A stretch of DNA of 64,000 nt from NCBI GenBank assembly GCA_024138015.1, contig JAMXBB010000010.1:9981254-10045253 (forward strand), read 5' to 3'. The notes under the pieces were generated by a model. The model saw only the letters and a program-made list of their open reading frames with translations. It was not told the DNA's origin and did no database searches. The stretch's first letter is position 1; each line of letters begins with the position of its first letter. This document shows positions 11,304 through 24,345 of the stretch, one piece after another. The translations under genes were made by a program, and so were the position numbers. Source of the stretch: Lumnitzera littorea. Taxonomy: Eukaryota > Streptophyta > Magnoliopsida > Myrtales > Combretaceae.

Positions 11304-12229
11304 CAATTTAATTTCCATGCCTATGGATGAGAGTGTATAAGGTAGAAGGAATAGAATTATCTATCTTGAACCTTATTTTGTAATAAGAGGTTCCAAAAAT
11401 TTGGAAGCAATATGGGTTTTCCTTTAACCTTTTTTAGTTAAAATATCATTAATTATTTATGTCCAAAATCGTGATATAAAATTTACATCAATATCATTTT
11501 TAAAGGTTAATTATAACAAACACAAAACATGATGAATTTCCATAAAGGACAAAATAATAACAAAACATGAATATAAACTAGAATATTGGCTTAAATTGGT
11601 TATTTTAGATAAATTTTGATTGTGTAACTGAATGTTTGTTAAAATAATGGGTTATAGCTATAGTTAAATTTCCACTATGTTTGCCAAGTTAAATTACATT
11701 TGCTAGCAACATTATAAAGGTTGAATTTCATATATCTCCATATATCGAAAAATACAGGTTAGCTTTGAGCATATAATAAATAGAATGTAGGTTTCCGAAG
11801 TTAATATACCCCGTGCTCTACTTTAACATAAGAGTCTCGGAATTTGGAATCAAAACGTATCCCTTAATATAATACGGACCCTAGAACTTTACCCAACTTG
11901 CAGGGTTCAAAGATTGTGTAGGGTCAACAGCTTTCAATACTCATACTTACCATGCCTAGATGATAAGCGAAAAGCTGGCAAGAAATCAGAACTTAATGCT
12001 TTTATGATGCAAAATGTTATCCATATCAGCTAATGAACTGAGTATCAATAAATAAATACGTGGATTGTAGCCATGTAGGCCATGAGCAAGTACAATTCTC
12101 GTGGATTTGAAGCAACGTGAACCCTAGAAGCACCACTCCAAGTTGTAATACATACTGACAATATGTGTATATATCGTAAGCAATAAAGTTTTGATCAACA
12201 ACAACTGAATCACAATGAGTCATAATGGT
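11304..12229. other. AT-rich intergenic DNA
   Basis: No supported gene. Short open frames here, for example 12026-12238 minus, show no known motif. Confidence 0.5.
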
Positions 12230-13400
12230 GATAGCCATAAATTTTGGCTTTCACCTGAGTCTTGCTTTTACCCTGTCACTCTGAACTGGAACTGCTGGTA
12301 CTACACTTACTGATGGATTGGTGTTGGTGTGTGCATCATGAAGTGGAGAGAGAAAACGGTCACAACATGGCTTGGCTCCGTCTTGTATTTAATATTGGAA
12401 ATACTTAGCTTTTACGAAAAATACAAAATGTATGGTACTAGAGTTGTTTTTCTTTCTTTCTTTCTTTCTTTTTTTTAAAATCATTAATAAGTGTTGATAA
12501 GATGTCTATTAACGTTTCCATAATGTAAACGAATGTTGAACCTATGTGTGTGTATGTATGTGTATATATATAATGCTTAAAGAAAGAGTGACTTGTAGGG
12601 GGCACTTCATATAATATTTTAATGTGCATACACTACACTCCCTATATTTTGAAATTAATTACTTAGTTCCCTACTTTATATCTATAAATATGTATGTATA
12701 TATGTAAATATGTCGGTAATAAGGAGTACATTCATTTCAACTGCTTAACAAAATTTCGGTAACCCTATAGCTCTTTATACCAATCCTAAGCATTCTACAA
12801 TAATCCTTTGTTTATAATTTCTTGCACTAGATATAAATAAATAAATAAAAGGAAATGTAAATAATTCTCCTAAACTTTAGCTTAATTGTGAATTTTATCT
12901 TAAACTTTTAAAGGTTGTAAACCATTTCCTTGAATTTTGATTGACAAATAACTCTCATGGATTATAAATGATATCTCTAAACTTTGACCTCCATGCAGAA
13001 ACAAGCTATGAAATTATTATAGTCTAATTTTAACCCCTTAACCTTAGACTATAGAGTAATTATTTTAACTAAAAATAGAAATATCTTTTATCTTATTGAT
13101 TTATCGAAGATTATGAAGTGATTTATAACATTTGAAAGTTCAAAAGATAAATTTATACTTAAGTCAAACTTTAGAGGTTATTTACAATTTTCCCTAAAAG
13201 AAAATCCATCTTTTTTCATACCTTGTGCTCTATATGATTTTTGGTTTGATTAGATATGGGTTTGACTTAGGTCCCATGATAATCTAGGTTAAAAATCAAG
13301 TAAACTGAGGTCAATTATATGCGTTTGATGACTATTTAGGTATGCACCAATTGTAAATGCATTCCAAAACTATTCATAGCTGCAAATGTACTTATAACTT
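12230..13400. repeat. Segmental duplication, copy 2
   Basis: This is the direct counterpart of 830-1800. Matches include ATTTTGGCTTTCACCTGAGTC near 12241, GAGAGAAAACGG...CATGGCTTGG...GTCTTGTA near 12346-12390, TTTTGAAATTAATTACTTAG near 12647 and GCGTTTGATGACTATTTAGG near 13321. It is longer than copy 1, with a (TTTC)n microsatellite near 12450 and a TA/TG-rich tract near 12545-12570. Confidence 0.65.
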
Positions 13401-14430
13401 TGTTATGTAGGTTTCTATTATTCATAATTTTTAAAAATATATATAAACATTCAAATTGTTGCTATCTTCCTTAATCTTCCTAATGGTCTGATACCCTATA
13501 AAAGTCCTAAAGTCTATGCAATCGATAGAGAATTCTTCAGTGAGGGTATTTATACTACAGTGTGCACGCGTGCGTGAAATAAAGAAGACTAAAACTAATT
13601 CAGCTAAATCAGAAACTAAAATAAAAAACTAATACAGAAACGTTACTGCTGCTGCTGTACATATTTTTACAAATCCGACCTAATCTATAGCCTTTTAGTG
13701 ATATAGATTCAATGCTTTAGCAACAATTTGAAGGATATGTATATATTTTTAAAAGTTATGACAAGATAAATACGTTTCTAGAGCTTACTATTGGCATGTA
13801 TTTCCAAGTCAATCCTTAATATTTTGTTTCCATTTAGTTGAATTATGATCCATTATAGTCCAGTTTAGATGATGTGGCTAGCAGTTGAGCCATAAGTATT
13901 GTAATTGAAATATTAGAAAACATGTCTTGTCATATATATTGAAGGAGTTTACGTGCATTTTTCCATACATTGTAAAAGTATCCCTCTAATTTAATATATA
14001 TATATATATATATATAAAAGGATATATAATTCTAAATATACCTTTAAACTACTAGTTATATGTGGATAGATCATCCAAGCTTTTAAAGTACAATTTTTAA
14101 GTCGTCGTAACTTTTAATATAAATATACAAATAATCTCCAAACCATCGATAAAATTCCAAAATTTACGTGGTTTTAGTGCGGATTATGGGTTTATACATT
14201 TTTTAAAGTTGTGCAAAGATAAAATCACATTCTAAAAATTTAAGAGATTTATTTATACTCATTATATTTGCAATTTTATCCAAATAAAAATTTATTACCC
14301 TATAAAAGGAAAAGATAAAATCCGTTCACAATCGTTGTTGGGAGTTTTTATTGCCTCAACAGTCAACACCCATCATTAATACACCAATAATTGTAAATTC
14401 AATTTACAGCTGGATGAGTAGTTCTTTCAT
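13401..14430. other. AT-rich intergenic DNA with a (TA)n microsatellite
   Basis: No gene is seen. A (TA)n tract lies at about 13997-14018. A small GC-richer patch with TGTGCACGCGTGCGTG near 13561 remains unexplained. Confidence 0.5.
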
Positions 14431-14785
14431 ATGCATGCAAATGTCTGTCTTTACTTCGTACCAAACGGATGGTTGGTGTTGCCCTAGGATTTTCTCTCCT
14501 AGTTGTACATTTCTTTTTCTTAATCTACGCATAGTGTCAATTATAGAGTTTTTTATATAATTGATTAGTTAAGTACTAGCTGTTCAACAGATTAGAGTAT
14601 ATGTTGCATTTACCTGTATTAAATAGTGCATAATTGTTAGTAAGGGTAAGTACTAATAATAAAGTAATTGTTTCTAAATAATTGGTGCATTGAATATCTT
14701 TAATTAAGTTTGTCTTCCAAAGCAGCGAGCTAATGTCCCAAATCTAAAAAGAAAACGATAACATTGAGAGAAGGTAATTTGTGTT
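14431..14785. repeat. Local tandem duplication, unit 1
   Basis: This unit matches 15661-16010 in direct orientation at about 1.23 kb offset. Shared words include TAGTTGTACATTTCTTTTTC, TTGATTAGTTAAGTACTA, AATAGTGCATAAT, AATAATTGGTGCATT and TTGAGAGAAGGTAATT. No coding capacity is evident. Confidence 0.7.
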
Positions 14786-15660
14786 CACAAGTCGAGTTCG
14801 TGTTTTGTTTTCTTGTCAAAAATAAAAATACAAAAAGTTTAATAAGGTCATAATTACACAACATAGTTGTATTTCTACGATTCATAATTGTGTTTTTATA
14901 TAACAAAACCTCTATAACAAAACTGCTGTAACTTGGTGACATCAACAGCAGTCTCCAAACAAGATGAATCGTTTCTTTCCTTAGAATTTAGACAGAATGC
15001 TACAATTTGGACCATCAAATAGAAAAAGCAACATACTTGTTTCAATAAAAGAGCAATTAGTTTAGATGTTTTGCGAACTTGTTCTTCTTTTTTTTCTTTC
15101 TATCCTCTTTTTATATTTATTTCATATATATTAAACAATATCATCAAACTCAAGCTAAAAGATTCATCGAAGAATGAGATGAGAAGGAGTTAAGGAACAA
15201 AAGGGTCGATGAGGAGTCAATAAAAATATTAAAATTAATTTCTATTTATTTAAAAAATACTAAAATTATTCATCCTTTTGAGATTTAAAAGCTAAGAATT
15301 TTTATAGTTTGCTTTTTCTTTTTTTCAAATCCAAATTTTTTTAACTAAATTAGTACATTTTTTATATATATATATATATAAAAAAAAAAAGAATGGTACC
15401 TGTGAAAACCAAACTAAATCCTATAAAACCAGAGTAAATCAGCTAAATCAATTGAGTTTTTTCAAATCACTTGAGGATTAAAGTAGATAATCTAAATCAA
15501 TTTTATAATTAAATCAAATTGAATTGAATCGGATCGATTGGATTATCTTACCTTTATAAACATTGATAGTAGATTGCTGTTTTCTTTATAAATTTTCTAT
15601 GACGTATTAAAATCTGCTGTTTGGCAAAGCTTTCGCTTGTGTTTTTAATTTTTTTTCACG
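14786..15660. other. Spacer between duplicated units
   Basis: AT-rich DNA with a (TA)n tract and poly-A near 15364-15391. A stretch near 15395-15550 is rich in AAATCAA/AATTGAAT words and may be a small transposon. There is no gene. Confidence 0.45.
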
Positions 15661-16010
15661 TGCAAATGTCGGCCTTTACATTTGTACCAAGTAGATGGTT
15701 GCATGGGTTGCTCAAGGTTTTTCTTCTCTAGTTGTACATTTCTTTTTCCTAACCTACTTATCGGGTCAATTAATAGAGTTTCCATATAGTTGATTAGTTA
15801 AGTACTATAGCCGTTCCTGTGGTCAGAGTTTATGGCTGCCCATTTAAGGGTAATAAATAGTGCATAATAGTAAGCAGGGTTAATTACTAATGATGAGCTA
15901 ATTATTTCAAAATAATTGGTGCATTAAATACTTTTAATTAAGTTTTTCTTTCAAAACAGATAGTGTCCCAAACCTAAGGAAAAAAGATGATATCATTGAG
16001 AGAAGGTAAT
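15661..16010. repeat. Local tandem duplication, unit 2
   Basis: This is the second copy of 14431-14785. It shares the same words in the same order, with many substitutions, so the duplication is old. Confidence 0.7.
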
Positions 16011-16251
16011 TCGCGTAGATGAACCGTCTAAGTGTCTTATTTCGTAACAAAGTAAAAAATACATAAAATTAATCCTCCCAATTTGATTAATGCAATATTT
16101 ATCTATAAAAAGAAATTCATCTTTTCTATGGAAAAAGAAATTAGCAAGCATTTAACAAAAAAAAAGAAAACACATTTTACTTGACTTTGTGATCCATTTG
16201 TTCTATTTGTGTAGTAAAGTGTTCATTGGGCTTATCCATGAGTATTCATAG

Positions 16252-17457
16252 TTAGGGTTGGCAATTCATGTTATATGTTATGTCTCATTTCTATGTTTAA
16301 ACGTGTCCATATACAACAAACTTTAATCCATGATATAATTCGTTTATTAATCGTGTATGAATGCCTTAAACCATAACTTATCATGTCTCGTATCTAGGTT
16401 TAACTCTTTTATTACCTCTTCTAATTATGCACTAATTTGTTTAAAATTACCTTTTAAGTAGACAATTCCATATTGATTGCTTATTCATAAAATTTTTTTA
16501 TGATGCCATATTTATTTAAGTGCTTTCCCCAGGGTTTCACGTATACCATTAGTATTGGAATATAATGTACAAAAATAATTAATTAAACATATTATTGCTC
16601 TTTTTTTTGCGAGAAACAATTAATTATTAATTACTTATAAACTCTTTAATGATCTAAATATTTTAGAAAGATAGGATTGATTTTTAACTAGTAGGCTAAT
16701 TATTATTTTATAACAATTATACTATTTTTAAAGAACCTTATTTGAAAAAGTTGATGATAACAAGCTTTATAATCTAAATCCTCTAAATACAGATTTTGGT
16801 TTTCACACATATTAAATCAATCCAAGCTTCACAATCGACTCCCGATTCATTTAATTTAATTTCCTTCGTTTATTAAGTATTATAAAACAATTCACAAGAA
16901 AAAGAAATAGAAGATTTCCTACAGTTCTATGTAATTTTCTACTGAGGGCCTTAAATAAAATCAAAAATAATGAATCAAAGGCTTAATTAAAGTCAGTTCA
17001 ATAATTCTTTCTAAATTATAGAAGGCATGAATTTCTTAGAAGATGAAGACTTGCCTAAGAAGAAGATGTGGCAGGGGTGCAGTTGCCTGGGTATGAAGTT
17101 AAATAAAGAAGGAAGAAGGAATGAACCTTAATCGTGACTTGATTTCTTTTACTTTTTTCTTTTGATTTTTTCTTTTACTTCTATTTTATATTTATGCATC
17201 AGAGGGAAAAATGCAAAAAAAAAAAGAAAAAAGAAAAAAACAACTAAAGAATAAAAATACAAATTTAATGTTAAATGATTTTGTAGACTAAACTCAAACC
17301 TATTTATTTAAAAAGTTTTGTGACCTGGACATGAATTTAACTATGTCTAACTGGGTTTAACGGATTTTATATTAATTTTTTTTATATACTAACTCATTTA
17401 AGTCGTATCATATCATGTCCAAATCTATTGTATTCGAGTTTCAAATTACTAGCCTTA
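16252..17457. mobile_element. Probable non-autonomous hAT-like element
   Basis: The left end AGGGTTGGCAATTC and the reverse complement of the right end, AAGGCTAGTAATTTG, form imperfect inverted termini of the hAT type. The outer 150-200 bp on each side share words for retained or lost TCATGTC and GTTTAAC motifs. The middle (about 16440-17290) looks like later insertions, including an A-rich tract near 17215-17245. No transposase is present. Confidence 0.4.
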
Positions 17458-18430
17458 TTCAAAATAGTAATCGAAAAACACATGACTTTGTAATCGAAAA
17501 AAGGGGATGATAATTGTTTTAAATAAAATATTCCATGAATGAGTCATAGAGGTATGGAGGTCGGGTAACGCTTGATAATAACCAACAACTAATTTATGCA
17601 TTTATTGCAATCTAATACTTTACCTATACATATATATATATATATATGTATATCCATGCATAGACACACCATCGTAAATATATAATGAAATTGCCACAAA
17701 CAATCCTTTCAAAATGTGATATTTCTTCTCCATAATTTTTCAATTTATAGACATATTTGAAACCATTAAAAAAACCTAAAATGGGTTAACAACAAAACCG
17801 TAAAAAATCACGATTTTAGAGCTCTCTCAACTCTCAAATGTTACGTTACTCCTTTATAATTTTTGAAAAAAATATACACATGATCTAAACCATTACTAAA
17901 ATCTCAAACATTTATTAAAAAGATCATATATCATTATTGAGTTTTAGTGATGGTTTTGAGGTTACATATATATTACTAAAAGTTATAAAAAAGGTAGAAT
18001 TTACGCTCTTTTAAGTACTCTCTCCGTGTCCAACTAAAATTTATGGTATATTTGCAATTTACATTTGACTTTATTGCAATCATGAAAATACAGATATCGG
18101 CATATCTATCTCTAGTAACAAAAGACATGGAATTCGATAGTGACAAATCTAGTACATTGTTCCCGGTATGTGGTATTCCTTAATCAATAAGGCTGCCAGT
18201 GGTGCTGGATCGTTTCAGGGAAGTCGAAACACGGAGTAGACGTATGAGCCTGCTATTGTTGCCCTCACAAAGGGCTACTTTTGAACATTTTTAGGTGAAT
18301 CCGATGAATACCCTTATAGGCCAGTGGCCCCACATTAAAAGGTAGAGAAGTATGGCTCCATTCTATTCCCATCACAATTTTATAATCTATTGGTTACGTC
18401 ATATATAGCCAATCCGAACTCCCAAAACGT
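17458..18430. other. Intergenic DNA with an unassigned GC-richer patch
   Basis: A (TA)n tract lies near 17630-17648. The patch at about 18150-18330 is distinctly less AT-rich than its surroundings but has no open frame or family signature that I recognise. Confidence 0.4.
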
Positions 18431-18629
18431 AATCTTATCTCTTTTATTTTTAAAAATATAGTATCAACACGAGACAAATCAATATATATTTAAGGAAGCA
18501 AGATCCTTGACAAGATGTGTAAGAAGCCAAAATTTTATCTCTTTTATTTTAAGAAATATAATATCACCATGAGACAAATCAATATATATTCAAGGAAACA
18601 GGATCCTTGATAAGATGTGTAAGAAGCCA
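18431..18629. repeat. 100-bp tandem duplication
   Basis: Unit 1 (18431-18530) and unit 2 (18531-18629) align along their whole length with few mismatches. Both hold GAGACAAATCAATATATATT, AGGATCCTTGA or AAGATCCTTGA, and AAGATGTGTAAGAAGCC. Confidence 0.85.
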
Positions 18630-19189
18630 CATTTATTCATTATAAGTGTAAGCATTCCAACAGGGATTGTAGCTGCTCTTCTAAGGAGAGAAAATATTTC
18701 AGAAGGATATTGGCCCACTGACCTCCTAGAAATAAGAGGAAGAGGAAGCCAACCAAATGGAAGTTTTTTTTTTTGGGAAGAAAAATAGCTTTTGAGCTTT
18801 AGAAAAGTTTTCAACTGTATGCATATTTTTAAAGTTACGGGGAAATGAAAATAGGGTTTTAGGAATTCATGATATCTATTGGAATCTAATGATTAGTTCT
18901 AGAAACACCTTTATGTGATTTCTTCTTAAAATAAGGAATACTGTTGAACAACTTTCTGATTACTTGAACTCCTAATAACTAGAAGGAGCTTGGAATTACA
19001 ATTAAGGACATAATGCAATGAATTCATCTTTTTCAATCATCTCCATCCTTATCAACCTCTGATGATGAATAATAAGAGGGATTGGCGAAATCCTATTTCA
19101 TGGTATTGACTATGGTATTTTTAGGTTTTTAAGTTACATTTTGTAGCAAGAATATTCTATGAAATATCTGCTCCGTTGCAAGGGATTAT
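18630..19189. other. Intergenic DNA
   Basis: No gene or repeat family was recognised. Confidence 0.4.
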
Positions 19190-20908
19190 TATGAAGTGCC
19201 TCAAAAATTTAACTAACCTCAAGGATTAAAGGGTAAAGTTACCCTTATGGTCTGTATCATAAATAAGAAAACAACACCTAAATCAATTGGTCCCAAAAAT
19301 TTGAAGGAGAAGCTAAACCCTAGCGAAAGGTGATTGATTGCCTCATGGCTACAATCAATACGTCTCTAGCGAAGGTCGATTGACCTTATGCCAAGACTCA
19401 AGGTTAACTAAGCTTGATCGAAATCTCTTTCTAATGACCTTCTATGACCTCCTATAGGCTTGGAAATGATAAGAAGATTATAAAAATTTAACTTTAAAAC
19501 TTAAGATTATGAACTTTAAAAGTTATTCAAGTATCAACAAGTCATATGGAATTTAAGTGTTAACTATATGCTCTATTATTGAGGTGTCAAGCGAGTATAA
19601 GGCACATAACTGCTATTATTTGTTGTGTGTGCTTATAGAATTAAAAACAAGAAATTAATTAACTATTAAGTTATTAATTAGTTGTTTTGTTACTTATACT
19701 TAACTATGCTAAAATCAATGGATGGTGACTTCGAACTAGGTTTCTATGGATTTAAAAGAGATAATGGCTTGAGATGATGCAGTAGTTAGGCACTTAGGCC
19801 ATGATTATAGCTTAGCCAAGAGCTGATATGCAATGAGTAGAAAGGAAATTGCAACAAGGTAAACCAGTGTTTATAGGAAGCCAGTTCAAACTTTATATCT
19901 AAACCTTGCTCTTAATGTTATGATGTACCAGTGTTCTTAGTATAAGACAATTTTGTTATTATTATTGGTATTATGAAGTTGGATTATTTCCATATTTATT
20001 GAGATATCATTGTTGTTTTGGCTAAGTTATATGTGATCTGGGTATGAGTTACTCTAAATATTAGATGCTATGCCGCTAATTGTCTTATAGTTATTTATTG
20101 AATTAGATTTACGTAGGTATGTAAACTGTGACATGTGGCATAAGTGTATATATGATGTATTAGTTACATATTAGACTCCATATATCACTCACTTAAGATT
20201 TTATATTTTAGATAATGACAACAATTTAACCATTAGACTAAGATGGGAGTTCCGTTAGTATAGTAATTGGGTTATAAATGGATACAAATAGATTTAGTGA
20301 TTAATTTTTTCATAGCTTTTACATGTATTTAGAGATTTATACTAATTTATGAATTTATAAATTTAATAACATGTCATGCTTCTTATGTATTCATATTGAA
20401 GCAGGAAAATGCAGCATGCTAGATTTGTCCTACGATTTTAGGGCATAATAGATTGTTTCATGGAAGACTTCATTCTCTTTGTTTGATTGAACAAGTGGTG
20501 GCATTTTGGTATAGTAAAGAGTGGAGGTGAAGAATAAAATAGCAAATCATCTACTCCAATCACCCATTAAAAAGATAAGGAATTATAAAAATAGTAGGTT
20601 ATTTCTGTAGGACCTATAGGAATGTAGGTTACAAGTGTAAGGCCTAAGGGTTACAAGTGTACAATCATAGGCTATGCACATAGCCCAAATGGTTACAATT
20701 GCAAGTCTCTAGACAGCTATTATGCGGAATTAGACACAAGTTGTAACATAGTGAATAATTAAGTCAACAAGCGCTAATGGATCTGTTTCAATCACTTAGC
20801 CTAAAAGTTGCAACCATATGTTGATAAGGTATTCAATATTATGACTTGATAAACTAGTAATATAACTTTCTACAATCTATGCTAAACAATTAACTTTGGG
20901 GTATTACT
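19190..20908 (+). repeat. Candidate long Gypsy solo LTR
   Basis: The left edge reads TATGAAGTGCCTCAAAAATT, then CTAACCTCAAGG and AAAGGGTAAAGTTACCCTTA. These resemble the start of long plant Gypsy LTRs that normally open with TGTAATACCCC. The right edge CTTTGGGGTATTACT is the mirror of that start. The flanks do not show a matching 5-bp duplication, so the call rests on the terminal similarity and on the typical interior. No retrotransposon coding sequence is inside. Confidence 0.4.
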
Positions 20909-21054
20909 TGAGTAGGTTTGATAATTATGGTGGGATTGATAGGTTTTGAGTCGAACTATTTCATTTATTACATTGATTGATGAAGAGGGCACCTAAACAA
21001 AGGAAAGATGGTTACGCTTAAAATTTCCATTGAGGATGATATGGATGAGATGGG
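20909..21054. other. Short intergenic spacer
   Basis: Nothing recognised. Confidence 0.35.
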
Positions 21055-21650
21055 ATCAAGGAATGCTTAATCCTGAAATTATGGCTATAAATGAGATGAA
21101 TCGCTTGCAACCAACTCAACTTGGCTCGAGTACGACTTATAAACAAGTTGGGCTTGAGTTAAAAACAAATCTCGTTTTTATTAATGGTTTGCAAATTGAC
21201 TCATAAGCAAGCTCATTTATATTATTAATAAGTTAACTCACAAACAGACTCATGAGTATGCTTATGAATAGGCTCACGAGTTAATATATTATATTAAAAT
21301 TCATATTACATAAAAAATATAATATAAGAATGTAAGAATAAAAATAATATAATTTAAAAATTAATTTTGAATTAGTTTTGAGCTTTAGTTCAAACTCAAG
21401 CTTGTACTTGAGTTCATTTAAGCTTTTTTATATAAACAAACTTCACCTTAAACTCGAGTTTCAAATTCCTTAATTAGTTCAAGCTTGAGTTTCAAATTCT
21501 TTAACGAATTCGAGTTTAAACTTATAATTTTTAAGTTCAATAAAAACTTATCTTAGCTCAAACTTGTTAATTTTTAAACAAATCAAACTTAAATCTTTAT
21601 AAACTTAGCTCTACTTAACTCATTTACAACTCTACCTGAAATCCTAAGCA
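21055..21650. mobile_element. CTCGAG-rich hAT-like non-autonomous element
   Basis: The stretch is dense in GGCTCGAGT, AAACTCGAGTTT, CAAGCTTGAGTT and GGCTCACGAG words on both strands, giving many short internal inverted repeats. The same word family recurs at 32925-34046 and 41755-42310. It matches the style of non-autonomous hAT elements in eudicots. Exact ends were not fixed. Confidence 0.4.
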
Positions 21651-23214
21651 ACAGTGAGCATTTCACGAAATACCTGTCCTTTCAATCAAACTTTTATGGT
21701 TTCTAAATGGTGAGTATGTATTCAAAAAAATCGAACCACGATGGCAACCATAAAATATGGATCTTTTGGTAATGTTGTCCATTTCATTATTTAGCTTAGA
21801 GATAATCTAAATAGTTTATAATTCGATTTGAGGACTTGAGTTGAACCAAATTGTTTTTAACTAAACTAAACCATAATACTAAAAAGAACGAAAAGTTTTT
21901 CCAAGTTGCATGAGAAATTTCCAGTTCTTGATTATATACCTTGGTTTCACTTAAATCCATCTATTTTATTTCCATCTATTCTAAAGGAGTCTAAATCTAA
22001 AGCTCGAATGTTTGTACCTCTTAGTAAATTATTGTCTTTCCAAATGAGGAAAGATATTTTTATATCGTTTATAATAGGAGATGATATACACAATTAAAAT
22101 TCAAAAAGATAGAATTCAATTTAGACGCAAATGATGTTACGAACTACAAAAGATAGTAGAAAAACGCTACAAGTAAAAAAGGGTTAATGTAGTTTGAATC
22201 ACATTTCAAATTGAATCAAATTGTTTTAACAGTTTGGTTTGTACTCCTCCAGAGAATCTTCAAAGCAATGCGCTTCATAGGGATTACAAGTCGAATAATA
22301 AAATGCGTGCGGCATTCAATTGAGATGGATTAAAATGAAATAGTGCTTTTTCTTATTTGGAAATGTTTGAATGTAATTAAATTAAATACGTACATAGTAA
22401 TAATTATAAAAAATACCTTTAATTATTTAATTTTATAATTAATTGAAAGTTAAATAAGTAATTTAATTAATAATAATAAATGTAAAAGCATATTGAATTC
22501 CTCTTTGAAGTTAAAATTGTCAATTTTCTAGAATCGAGATTCTAGCTTCAAATACGCTTCTAAGGGAAAGAAATATGAAATTACGATTCTATACTGTTCA
22601 ATTTTCATATACCAAACATGACATTTTATTTTGTTTATGCATATTAGATTTCTTTTCTTTTTTTTTTCCCTAGGTTTATGCATATTAGATGGAAAGGAAT
22701 AAAAGTTGAAGCACCATTTCCTCATCCAAATATAATGGGCTATTTTTTCAATATCCATACTACTTTTTTTTTCTTTTCATTCCTTACAACTGTTGATTAT
22801 ATTAAAATAGCTATATTACTAGTTAATACTTGCATCAATAATAGTCAAAAAATATCCATAATAGATAATGATTTATCGAGATATCACACATCACATTAAT
22901 CAAACGAAACCATAGTAGTGTTAAGGAAACATTGCTTGAACTTGAGAGGCTCATTGATAGCTATAAGTAGGTTTTTTTTTTTCCTCCTCTTTTTCTTTCC
23001 GTGACAAACGAAGGAAAATTATCTTTACTTTTTTTAAAAAATTTATTTCTTATTTCTATTTATGCAACCAAAATCTAATTAAAAATATCATTTGTAATTG
23101 GCAGAATGCGCAATGCCAATTATGGGAATTCGGTCCTAGAAAATAGAAAGTCCTAATGGGGTTATCATGAAGACAACAAAGTTGGTTTGTATTTAATAAA
23201 GAAAAAAAAAAAAG
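21651..23214. other. Intergenic DNA with a MITE-like segment
   Basis: The segment at about 22240-22625 has ATTGAGATGG...AATGAAAT words and ends with ATACCAAACATGACATT, resembling the right end of the MITE near 45670-46145. The 13-base ATGCATATTAGAT motif occurs twice near 22638 and 22678. Open frames here carry no recognisable motif. Confidence 0.35.
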
Positions 23215-24345
23215 AGAGTACATTTTGAGTCCTCAATCCCTACCACTTTTTCTATCTAAATTCTCAATCCATTTTTTTTATTTTATTTAAGTAATCAACA
23301 TTTACAAACAAGTCCTCCATTTAATAAGTCATTAGTTTTTGGTTAGGATGACACATGACACCATCATAGTGGTCTATGTTTATATAAATGATATAATAAG
23401 ACATTTAAAGAATAAAAATAAAGAAGAAAAAAAAGTGAAAAATATAAAAAAATATATAATAATAAATCAGAGTAATATATAGATGTATATATCTATAATT
23501 TAAGTAAAATAAGAAAAAGATTGAAAAATAAATCAAAAATAAAAAAAGAAAAGAATTAATTCCTTCCACTCTTAGACCAGCAGGTAGCTGGAACAATTAT
23601 TCAATATGAAGTGGGCTACAACCAACTTTAAAAAGTAGGTCATTTCACCCACTTTTCACCTTAAGTAGTTGCTCACCACGTGGTGTGTAAGAGTGGGTTT
23701 AGGCTCGGGGGGTGGTGAGGGTGGGTTGGTGGGGGTTTTGTAGTTGGTAGTAGGGGGAGGTGTTGCTAAATTTAAATAAAGGAAGGAAAAAGAAAAAGAA
23801 AAAGAACAATCAAACTTCAACCCAATTAGGTTGTTTGTATTTTTTTCTTTTCTTGACTTTATCGTAGTCTCCTAAACTCACCAATGTGTCACACAATCCA
23901 CTTTTTGAAGTAGACTGCACCGTAGATTATTGAGTGGCAATTCTAACCAACCCAAGACTAGAGGAGTGGTTGGCAACTATCTACAACAAGTCGTGTAGCT
24001 ATCCCTTAGCCTTGGGAAGGTTGAACTATTTTTTTTCCCTTATTTTCCTTTTTTTATTTCTCAAAATTTTTTATTTTTTCTTATTTTAATTAAATTGTAT
24101 ATATATTATTATATTTTTCAATTTTTTTATTTTTATTTCTTATATTTTTTTATTTTTCTACCTTTTATTATTTTAATATTTTATTCTATTATTTATTTAT
24201 TAAAATGCATAAACTAATAAGATGGTGCCATGTGTTACCCTTAGTGGAAAAACTAAATTAAAAAAAAAAATAAAAATTCAGGATTAAAATAGAAAAAAGT
24301 GTAAAAGTTAGGACTAAAAATATATTGTTAGAGAGAGAGAGATCC
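23215..24345. mobile_element. Long-TIR DNA transposon relic
   Basis: The left arm (about 23215-23405) and the reverse complement of the right arm (about 24190-24345) align. Both carry TTTTGAGTCCTCAA or TTTTAGTCCTAAC, then CACTTTTTCTAT, then TTAGTTTTT, and then GACACATGACACCATC or AACACATGGCACCATC. Terminal inverted repeats of about 150-200 bp suggest a Mutator-like or foldback element. The middle holds a G-rich patch (about 23690-23760) and no transposase. Confidence 0.55.
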
